Origin: Ctena decussata
Taxonomy: Eukaryota; Mollusca; Bivalvia; Lucinida; Lucinidae
Reading direction: 5' to 3'
Length of the DNA: 64,000 bases
Assembly: GCA_963989385.1 (NCBI GenBank)
Contig: OZ022512.1
Span: forward strand, 28,169,899-28,233,898
The notes beneath the pieces are model-generated. The model was not told where the DNA came from. It searched no databases and saw only the letters and a program-made list of their open reading frames with translations. A program made the translations under genes and the position numbers. Numbering within the stretch: position 1 is the first letter of the stretch; each line of letters opens with the position of its first letter. Below, one piece after another: positions 36,315-47,300 of this stretch.

Positions 36315-36800
36315 TGATTGAGAAAACAATGATACTGATAAAACTGATTGAGAAAACAATGTTGATTCAGACCAGACCAGAGTCTTCAATGTTTGTCAAC
36401 CGTGATATAAAGCATGTTCTTATCAGATAAATGGACTTTCCTAGCTCGAAGATTGAGACGCCCATTATAAACATAGTTAAAGCGTTCTATTCTCTATGCA
36501 AACTACATTCTTTTCAAAGGTGCACTGAACCCTACATTTCTTAAAGCATGTGAGAGCAAAGGGTTCTTAGTTCTGCCTCTTAGCTTCCAAAATCATAAAC
36601 ATGACTATAAAATGGTAAAAATACAATGTACAGGCTTTGTTACACTGTCATTGTGCTGCTTCTGTTTAAATGCATAGGTAACCAGAAACTAAAACTCTGT
36701 TTTGTAGAGCAATTTGTCATTTTTAAAGCATCTTCCGCGATTGTTTGCCAATTAAATGACTCAGCTCATATAAATCATCCCACACTTCATTATCAAACGT

Positions 36801-37003
36801 GGAGCCCCTGTAGTTCAGTAGGCTTAGCGCTGGCCTGCTAATCTAAAGGTTCAATGTTCAAGCCCGGCTGGAGGCGGGAGTCTTTGCAATTGCAAACGGG
36901 GTTTCATTGCATTCAGCCATACATTATCACCCACCAATCGTCCTGATATGACTGAAATACTGTTAAAAGGGACGTAAAATCGCAAGTCATCCATCCATCA
37001 CTG
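36801..37003 (+). mobile_element. tRNA-derived SINE, second copy
   Basis: An A-box-like TAGTTCAGTAGG and a diverged B box are followed by the same body as 8551-8765 (TGATATGACTGAAA) and a short ATCC tail. Confidence 0.8.
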
Positions 37004-37080
37004 AACATGACGGTGGAACCACATTTCATAATGATTTGTGTTTAGAGATTTACCACTGGCGGGACATACGAAGCATTAAG

Positions 37081-37632
37081 TCTGTAACATACAAAATTGA
37101 CATTTTTCAGACTTTTACACAATTTTCTGCATTCAAGGGCAAATAACTTATTTTCAGAACATTTACGGAAAAATGCTAATAATTCTATAATGTCCAGTTA
37201 TTGACAAATACTTGCATCAAAGGAATGGCAATTTTATTGCTTGGTGGAGAAACGTTGTGGTTTTCCGCAAAGTTGGTAGGTGCAAAATATACAAAAATCT
37301 AAAAATTGCAAATAAAGTGATATGTTTTAGCATAGATATGTAGTAGACACAGATACCGTATGGCATTTTAAAGTGTGTCTACTGATTATTTATTATATGC
37401 GGCAACCTTTAGTCAATCTGTTTTTGGAAGACTGTAAATTACCAATTAGTTTCATAAGGGTCGACTGCCATGGAATTACCCCACTCACATTTAATAGATA
37501 GTGTACACAAAACCAAAGCTCCATTCGACTTAAGACTTTTATGGATGAATTACCCCTACATAACGCTAATTGTTCACAAAATATTATTCAATTATAATTG
37601 TACCAGGAAAACCCCCTTATGGCAACTGGTCC
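37081..37632 (-). repeat. Right arm of the inverted repeat, ~120 bp before the TIR exon
   Basis: Mirror of 34680-35226, ending CCCCCTTATGGCAACTGGTC. The loop between the arms is about 1.85 kb and holds a 228-bp duplication and a SINE. No TA or other target duplication is obvious at the outer ends. Confidence 0.85.
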
Positions 37633-37748
37633 TTTATCAAAAGCTTTTGTAGTCAGAGATGGGTTGATTTGAACTTACACCATCTTACTCTCTGATGCAT
37701 GCTATGGAAAGTTTATACGGCTAGTAATAAATTGAGTTTTCTTTGCAG

Positions 37749-37795
37749 GTATACTTGGAATTCGGAATAACATTTAAAATACCAGAATCAAAAAT
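37749..37795 (+). other. 5' UTR part of the TIR exon, preceded by a 3' splice site
   Basis: A pyrimidine-rich tract ending in TTTTCTTTGCAG (AG at 37747-37748) precedes the start codon by 47 bp. The ATG exon therefore looks like the second exon of the transcript, with a non-coding first exon and the promoter further upstream. I could not locate that first exon. The 47 bp contains an in-frame TAA at 37775-37777. Confidence 0.55.
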
Positions 37796-38384
37796 ATGGC
37801 AGCTTGCGTCGATGAGGAAATACAGCTACTATCTGCCTACGAGACTAGTATTGAGGAAACAGAGCCTGACGAATGCCTTTATAACACCGATAAGACCGAT
37901 GAGATAAGCATTGATATGGATAATAGTGAAAGATCAGAATTGCCAAATTGCATAACACTAGCAGAACTCACTGGGGACAAAAAATATCATCTATTTATTT
38001 CTTCTGCCTCTGACGATAGAGACATTGTCTTACAAGTTGTCGAAGAACTAGAGAGAAAGTATGGTGTCAAATGCCTGTTCCATGACCGAGATTTCCAACC
38101 TGGAACTGCAGTTCTGCAAAATATCAAGGAAGGAATTAGCTCGTCATTGAAAACTGTTGTATTTCTTACTCCAAATTTTATGGAAAGTCGCTTTTGTACA
38201 CTAGAATTAGAAATTGCAATAAATAATCCAACACCTTCCGGATTCAGTAGTTTGATTCCAGTTTTATACCAGGACTGCAATGTTCCATTTCACTTAGAGC
38301 CAAGGACGTATATAGATGCCACACTACCGGAAATGACAATATCGAAGTTAGCTTTGAAAATCAAAACGGCTCTAGATCGATCAG
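37796..38384 (+). CDS. TIR gene coding exon 1 (acidic N-terminus plus TIR domain)
   Basis: This exon encodes residues 1-196 and ends at a CAG|GTTGGT donor. Residues 1-50 are acidic and Ser/Thr-rich. The TIR fold starts with KKYHLFISSASDDRD and runs to the end of the exon. Motifs visible are FHDRDFQPG, then KTVVFLTPNFMESRFC, then ELEIAI. The strand-E-like stretch SSLIPVLYQD (151-160) replaces the usual PI.L motif. The reading frame stays open past the donor to 38647, but that tail runs into a dispersed repeat and is not needed. Confidence 0.85.
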
Positions 38385-41300
38385 GTTGGTTGCTACTCCT
38401 TATTTTCTTAGCTGACCTGGCCCGAAGGGCCATAGTGAGCTATTGTCGCACCAAAGCGTCAGGCTTCACCATGTGTCGTGCATCGTTCGTTGTCCGTCTG
38501 TCACCGATTGACGGGTTCAATCTACTGGGCGGTATGCACAGACTGGGCGGTATGCACAAAGACGATGTATGTCAACTACTGTTGATTTATACCCTCAAAC
38601 TAATGACATCATCATATTGTGCAACTGCAGCAAATCTATATTTATAATACACACAGCATATATTTTATCTCGGTTTGAAACATTAAGTTAGCTGAATGGT
38701 CCGCATGAAGGTTTCCTAACTCATCAATGAATCATCACCGGAAACAAACAAATCACGGATAAGGCCTATGATGACACAGAAATGAGGACTCAACGGAAAG
38801 AACGTATTGCGACACCAGGAGACCCCTGGGAAGTCAGACAACACCACTGAAACTCCGGAGCAAAAGAAAACTATCAGTTGAACTCCGAATAACCAAGCAA
38901 CAGACAAGGCAACCTCTGGACCCAACCAACTATATTAAGTAGCTTTATGTCGGGCCCATCATTGAGTCTGATGCCCGACCAACCGGCGTGCAATTAAAGA
39001 GGGAAGCAAAGTTTTTAACCATGATTGGGTTAACCACTAAACATGCAGACTGTAGCATTACATTTATATTATATCCAATATGTTTGTAACGAACGTTAAT
39101 TTTCTTGAAATAGCCTAATGACTTTAAACAAAACCAAAAGTATCAAACAAGCTAATCATAACTTACAATTTGGTACTCAGATAGGTAAAATTAGTTACGT
39201 TTATTTCAAAACAGCTCCTGAGATAAAATATTGGCAATGCTTTAAGGTGAATGGATATTGTGTGACGTGAAATAATTATTAATATCTTAGTCTCCATGTC
39301 TAATGGGGTAACCTTATAATTTTTAAATCATCATCAAAATGACATTTAATTCAAATCAATGATGATTCACTAACTTCGACTCCTTGTTTTGGTAGTCAAA
39401 AAGGTAATGTATACAGCAATCAACAATAAACGAGTTGTCAGATTATCCTTTTACTGTTTAGAAGCTTTCATATCAATGCTAGAGTAACAAAGTGCAGAAA
39501 GCAACCGCCCTTAGGTAAAACACAAATGTGAAAGGAAACATTACACCTAACAGCAGTATCGCCATACATCACTGAAGAGACTCAAATACTTGATACATCT
39601 ATTTAATTGTTTCAGATAGTCATAGTTCCAAAAAAGGGCAAAGACAGTAGCATGATTGCCCACTAAGTTACTATATAATGCATATTTTATATCAGTATTA
39701 TGCCTGTTAAAGCTGTTTACTTAAAGGCGGTAACCCGAGCATTAATATGAAACTTGTTCACAGTAAAGGGGTTCGTTCCAAGAACTGAGGAACTTTTATT
39801 GCTTCAACTTACTGCATCATATCAAAGAGATGATATAATGAAAATCATCATTCTTATCTGACAGATCGTTAACCTTTGAATGTTGTATGTGTTACCATTT
39901 TGAATACCAAACAAGGAGTCAAAGTAAATGAATTATCATGGACTCAATTAAAAGGTTATTCTGATATTATGGTGGCTGGTTTGTGCCATTTCGTCTTTTC
40001 GTCTTGTCGCCGCGAAAAGACGCCAGGCGAAAAGACGAAAAGACGCCATGCGAAAAGACGAAAAGACGAAAAAACGCCAGGCGAAAAGACGAAAAGACGA
40101 AATAACGCCAGGCGAAAAGACGAAAAGACGAAACCCGCCACGCGAAAAGACGAAATTTCAGTGCGAAAAGACGAAAAAACGCCATGCGAAAAGACGCCAT
40201 TTAAAACTCTTAAATTGTCGTCTTTTCGCGTGGCGTCTTTTCGTCTTTTCGTCTTTTCGCCTGGCGTCTTTTCGTCTTTTCGTCTTTTCGCATGGCGTTA
40301 TTTCGTCTTTTCGCATGGCGTCTTTTCGTCTTTTCGCGTGGCGTTATTTTGTCTTTTCGTCTTTTCGCGTGGCGTTATTTCGTCTTTTCGTCTTTTCGCG
40401 TGGCGTTATTTCGTCTTTTCGTCTTTTCGCATGGCGTCTTGTCGTCTTTTCGCATCACATGTTTTGCATTAAGATGAATCAGTATATCCTATTTTAAATG
40501 GAGTTAATACTTTGAATACTTAGACAGGTGTTTCTTTTTTAAACTGTGTAGACCCTGATCAGAATGCAATCTGTAAAGAAGTGTACTAAACACGGTTTGC
40601 AGTTTTTGCCGCTAAACTGTTCTTTTAAAAACATTACCAAAAATATGAGGAAAGAAGTCATTATGGTATTTCTACTGAACGGACAGAAAAGAATATGAGC
40701 CGTCCTGATGTTTTGGAGTAAAATACTCCAAACAATTTTCATCCTATCTTAATGTTGATCTTAAACTGCCTAAAAGATTAACAACTTGTTGACCATGTAA
40801 TCTCTCTCAAACTATGGAAGACGAAGGTGTCTATACAAACATTGAAACATTGTTGTACTTCGCTGCAAGTGTTATGATATGAAAAAATAATGATACGGTA
40901 TTTTCTCTAATTTGACATACATTTAACTGCAGCTAACCAAAAATTTGAAGTTTATAGTTTTCTAAAGACGTGCCAATCGCAGACAGAGCAGAGCCTGATT
41001 AGACTTCTCTTTGGCTTACGCATGTGTGTCCCAATATTTAAAGCTGCAAAGTCTGTAACTTTTGATCTTTAATTTTTAGAATTAATGTTTCTAATTTTCA
41101 AGAATTCAGTAATATAGCTAAAATTTGGGTATACATTTTGCCAGATCCGTAAACCTTAACAAATTATCACTATTAAAACAACAGCATTTATGTTTTGTCT
41201 AGAATTTCTAGAGGGATGTAAATAAATACCAACAAGAGAAAAACACATGTTTTTATAAAAATTATTCACTTTTCCATGCAGTTTTCAGCTGTAGTGAACA

Positions 41301-44300
41301 GATTTATTGTGACTGCATAACTTAAATCTACTTTTACAAATGATTTAAAAAGAAAACAAAACATTTCATAGTTGTAGGGAATCTCCTTTATAGATATTTA
41401 GCCTTAGCAACCGCATAGCAACGACTTCAGTGGCTTTATGAATACGGCCCCAGGTGTACTTCTGTGGATGATATAACCCTTCCAAAAAGTGTGTACTCTT
41501 AAAGGAAACACTTTTTTCCTACAGCAGCCAACTTTCCTTTTAGAGTTTATCCCCATTAAGAAGAAAGGTCAAAGTAAAATAAGCAGAATTATTTCACGTT
41601 AAAGGGTGTCCAGTCACCTTAAAGTCTTAGACTGTTTATTTAGATAATGAAGGAAGATTTCCTGAAAGTAAGGAATGGATCACGCAAAAAAAAAAGAAAG
41701 AAATTAAGAACTGAAGAAAAATGACCTCGGTTTAACTTAGTTTAAATGTTCAGGAATGTAATACTGCAACATTGCCATTGCATCTAGCAGCAGCTTCAGC
41801 CTTTTTATGCCCCTAACTTCGAAGAAGTTGAGGGGGCATATTGCTTCAGGGTTGTCCGTTCGTCTGCCCGTCCGTATTTCTGTCCGTGCGTTCGTTCGTC
41901 ACGCAGACCATATCCTAGGAACAGTGCATGCTAGAGTTTTGAAAGTTCATATATGGATTTATCATAAAAAAGCTGACCCGTAATTTTTTTCTTGCTCGAA
42001 TTGTCTCCTTTTTTCGAGTTATGCCCCTTGCAAAATCATAATGAAACCTTGTCAGCAAGATATCCAAAAAAGTATTTTAGCTACGGCGTTGAGAATTTGC
42101 CAGCTTATGAGAAATGATAGGTAGATGAACTGATCAACTTTTGAACAAAATCTGTCAATTTTTGTAGGAGAAATGGCCCTTTGAAAATTTTGGCATTTTG
42201 ACTTTGTCAGCAAGATATCTGAAAAAGTATTAAAGGTAGGAACTCGAAACTTTGTCAGCTGAATAGGTAAGTGATTTACTTTTGATCAAAATCCGTTAAT
42301 TTTTGTAAGAGTTATGGCCCTTTGAAAATTTCTACATTTTGACTTTATCAGCAAGATACATCAAAAGGTAATTTACCTAGCGCCTTGACACTTTGCTATC
42401 TTATTAGGAATGATGTGTAGATTATATTATCTTTTGGACAAAATCCGTCAAGTTTTGTAGGAGTTTTGGCCCTTTGAAATTTCGGCATTTTAACTTGTCA
42501 GCAGGATATCACAGAAAGTATTAAAGCGAGAGACTTGATGGTCTGCTTTTGCTCCAGTGTGCCAGTGCTGTTGCTGACGCCCCACGGATCTCCAGGTGTC
42601 TCAAAGTGTTTTGGCTGTCGAGTCCTCATCCTTGCTTCATCACGGTCTTTGCTTGATTTTAATTGTTGATCGTGATGACTCTCTGATGAGTTAGGGGACC
42701 TCCATACGAACCGAACTACCAACTAATTGTGTGCACAGCGGCGGAGGATGAGGGTGAAGGTTTGGGCCCAGTAAAACCGGTTTAAACCCCACAGTAGTTA
42801 TTACTGACCGTCCCAAGGCGGTACTTTCGTTGCGGTTGCATTTGTTTTATGTTCAGTGGTGTTTAATTTATTGTGTTCTCATTTGAACTCTTTTATAATA
42901 AAAATAGAAAATAGGTAAAAATAGTTGTTAAATGTTTTTCGTATAATTTGCTTAGTCTGTTGTAACCCTTCTGTTGGTCTAAATTATTTAGTTCAATAAA
43001 GATAGCTGAGTTGCCACCTATTTGGGAAAGAGCTGCTGACTCGGCTTATCACTTGTAATTTATTGTTTGTTGGGATGTCTTTGTCAATCTTTCCCTTTGA
43101 AGTTGGGGATAGGGTTTGGGATCTGATTCAGTCAGTTCCTGAAGTGTAGTTACTCTTTAAATTTGAAACTTTGTCAGCTGGTTGGTGTTGAGTAAATTAA
43201 TTGGTTATCTTTTGAACAAAATCTGTCAATTGTTGTAAGATTAATTGCCTTTGAAAATTTTGGCGTTGGAACTTTGTCAGCAGGATATCTCCAAAAGTAT
43301 TTAAGCGAGGGACTTGAATCTTTTTTTGGCTGATTAAAGTTGATAAGTAGATTAATTGATTAACTTTTGAGCAAAATCCATCAATTTTTGTACGAGTTCT
43401 GGCCGTTTAAAAATTCCGCATTTCAACTTTGCCAGCAAGATATATCAAAAATGTATTTGAGCGTGGACTTAACTTGGTCACCTGATTTGAGATTAAACAT
43501 ATTTTATTGTATAAACACAATGGGATTGGACACAAGTTCTAACAACATTGTACAGTCCTCTCACTACAGTTACAACATATAATATCATGGTACAACAGTG
43601 AATATGTAACATTTGCTTTAAGAAAAAAAACATGTGATAAGAAGACGAAACCATGTAATAAGAACCTGATTGAAGATGATAAGTAGATTGACTGATCAAC
43701 TTTTGAACTAATTCCGTCAATTTGTTTTAGTACAGATCATTCCCTTTTAGGGTCAGGCATATGGTTGGGGCATAGTGTTTTACAAACACATTTCTCTCGT
43801 TCAAACTGACTCGGAATGAGTCCAGATGATCCAAAATGACCAGAAATGCATAATTTCCATCAAAATGAAGTACAAGGAAGCATTTCACGGAAGCCACATG
43901 ACAATTTACACTAGGTGCGGTAGTATAAAATAATTCTTTTTAACCTGTGATATAAGTTACGGTGTCATGAGGTGCATCTTATGGATTCGTTCCGCTAAGC
44001 CTTCTGGGGCACATCATTATGAGAGTTGGACAAAAATGGACTTTATCTCCATAATCGTAGGGCATGATATACAATATATGGTTATTATGCAGTGATTTTT
44101 TTTCTAAGATTTTGGGAAGCTTCCTGTTCGTTTATAATTGAGAAAAAAAAATCAGATATTTTTCTTTATTTTACGGAAAAATTCACAAAACTTGGAAAAT
44201 GAAGGCTATTTTTGGATTGGAAATGACCCCCATACATGGGGATAAAGCTTGCCAAATAAAATCACTGGGTTATGGAAAGTATTTATGACATTTGTTCTCG

Positions 44301-47300
44301 GAGAGGGAAACTTATTTGAATCTGTAGAAAATTAGATTATAATGACCTACTTTTTCATTCATAAAATGAGATACGGGAAAAGAGCGTATCAACATGAAAG
44401 CTTCTTCGTTTAATTTTAATTAACCAACCCCTACAGATAGGGTATGTGGAAGAGTGATGCTTCCAGCTTAGTCTACTCGTGAATTATATCATGCGGCTAA
44501 CTATGGTGCAAGGCGGGCTATGTTTTCAGTCCAAGATGTATTTTAAGGCAAATATCAGTAAGTAACAAATATTTACTTAGTTTAAACATTGTCGATTGAT
44601 AAATGGAGAATAATGACGTCGACAGATACTGCAATTTTTGCTGACATTAAGTGGAATTTCTGGAATTTACATCCTAAAACTTGAAACAAAAGTCTATTAA
44701 AACCACGACATGCAAATATTTTAGCATAAGGAAATACTTTGACCAAAAAAAAAACACCCCATCATATTCACTTAAATATGTCAGTGATACTTAGCCTGTC
44801 CTGAAAAAATGCGACCAGTTTAACTGGACACAAGAACTTCTGTGCTACGGTATTGAGAGGATATGGCCACGGAATCATACTGGAATCAATACAATCAGAT
44901 ACAATAATCTGTATAATACAATTTCATATGTTGCCAGTCTGTAGGGGTTTATATTGGTTAACGAAACAAATTCAGATGAAAAAAATTCAGCGCGGTCAGT
45001 GCATACATCTAATCACTCTAGACTTGTCCACTGTAGTTCACAATGGCCTACTACGGTTATATTAAGTGCATACCGCAAAGTTCAAGACACGTTGGCCCTC
45101 GGTTTTTCCCAGGGCCACCAGCCAACAAAATTGTCAGTGGATGATGCATCTGACCACTTAAAATTCCGACTGAAAGGATTTGGTATGATAAGGCCCATAT
45201 TTGGCCCCCAGAAAATTCATTTGTCAAAACTTCTATTTCGATAATAAAATTTATTATACAGGAAAGTTCCAATCTAGAATGAAACAGCAAACACAAAATC
45301 AACCAATTCTTGCACAAAATATTTGCATTTTTATCTTGAATGTACCCATACCCCAGCCGATTTGGACCAGAATGACGAATTTTGGGGCTCTCAAAGTATA
45401 TGCGCTTGGCCTCCAGCACATTATATATTTTTTATACAAACAAAATTTTGATATATTAATATGCCATGAAAATATTACACGGGCTGAAAACTGGGCTGTG
45501 TATTTATTTTTAACTAATTGTTACCAAACTGGCAGCTTTTCAACATTTTTCTGATTTTTCTTTAAACGCCCATATCTCCGCTTATTGACAAAACAAGCAC
45601 ATTTTGTAGCTATTCTATTTTCTTGTTACAAGGAATAATTTAGTACACGTTTTATTTTGACCTGTTGTAATTTTTTGGTAAGCGTCTCTGGACTTGTAAA
45701 CTTGAGTAGGTGGGGTACCGGGTCTTCGGCAACGCTGAAATTATTCATATTTTTATTAAATGCAAACGGAAACATCTAAAGGAAGCTAAGCAATTGCACG
45801 TTATATTAGCAGGCAATATTATACTTTTATTTTTTTTACACAATATTCAAAAAATAATAGATAAACGTCCCATAACCAAAATTTAAAACTTTAAATATCC
45901 CGTATCCCAAAACAGCCTAGACATGTGTCGGCTTTTAATGGGAGTAGTCACTTTCTAATTTTTGCAGTTCCTTTTCGGTGCTCTTTCAACTATTCTGAGA
46001 TTAAAAGTAAAATGTTACTTTGGATATACTAGGAAAATCTCAATATTTTTCTAATGTTTTATATCTGATAGCTCCCCTAGTTGGCCAAAGTTAGGAATTT
46101 GCGCCCCAGCTTCCTTGAAATAATAGCTAATTTATGCTCCCCAGCTGAATGAAAAAAAAAATCTTTTTCCTCGGTTCTCGGAGTACCTGAGAGAGCCTCA
46201 TCTCTGGCATTTTATGTTCCTTTCGAAATAAGAAACACGAAAAAGATTGGTTATGCAGGTCCGCAGCATGAATCGCTTTTGCTGGACTCCCAATGAGTTT
46301 CTGTTGCAACTACTCGTACTGTGACTCTGCATATTGAATACTGTCTAATTTGGGATGAATAGGACTTATGATTTTGGCCCGGAATGAGGAAGGTGTTCAC
46401 CCTCATTATTGGAAAATATGAAATTTTAGTAGAAGTGCGTCTTTAAAGATAGTTTTTGCCATGCCTGTACATGTAAATATATTAATCAGACTGGTTGTCA
46501 CAAACACAACTGTTAAATAGACCCAGAATTCTCCAAATAGTTGCGTTAAAATTTCATTATATCATTTGACCTATATTGGGAGCTCAAAGTATCTGACAAA
46601 CAGACGGACAGATACATTTACACCAGAAGATTCCTTCAAGACGTTTATTTGTCTCTGATCTATATCATTGCATAGCATCATCCTTTTTTATTCTAACGAA
46701 TGTGCATATTGCTCCGATTACTTGATTATTATCAGAGAACCCGAAGTTTAAAAATATAAAAGAAAATAGAAAATGCGCTAATTATTTCAGGAGCTCCTTA
46801 ACTCTTTAAGCACCAAAAAGCAGACGACAAAATTTACGTCTGCAAAATTAAAAAAATACCTAGTCCAAGACATTTCATATTGAGAATTCAAAGACTAGAG
46901 GGCAAACAGTGTAAATCTAAATGAGGCGGCTCATGATGAGCCGTCTCATCAGGATCTACGCTGTTTGCAAAGGACCTCTTACTATTGTAATGTAAATTTG
47001 CCTATAAAAATAGGGAAAAATGAACTTTCGGTATACTTCAAAATTTTTATTGAAATGTGTGGCTCTGAACTCGATATAATTGGCACATAAATAATTTTTC
47101 AATTATATCGCACACAGAATAAGATTTTTGGAGTAAAACGCAAGTTTTTACAATTAAATGTATGGAAAATAAGAAAAAGTTTTATAAGATGCTTTCCCCC
47201 CCCCCCCCCGTGCCTCAGCAAGCCACTTTGCATGCATATGTGTACTATCAATATACACATTATATATGAGTGGCAAGCTGAGGGGGGGGGGGGAAGATAG

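Noticed and set aside
36626..36841. 71-codon open frame starting MYRLCYTVIV
   Set aside because: It ends inside the SINE at 36801 and lies in the loop of the inverted repeat.
38385..38647. Continuation of the TIR reading frame past 38384 to a stop at 38645-38647
   Set aside because: The tail reads into a dispersed repeat, while the GT donor at 38385 joins in phase with exon 2.
39876..40472. 198-codon open frame on the plus strand, and several overlapping frames on both strands
   Set aside because: The frames run through the GAAAAGACG hairpin. A stop-free simple repeat gives Lys/Arg/Asp-rich or Phe/Arg-rich peptides in many phases, with no domain.
45057..45554. Overlapping 120- and 117-codon frames on opposite strands
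   Set aside because: No motif in either; mutually exclusive; intron 1 context. Probably an old dispersed repeat.
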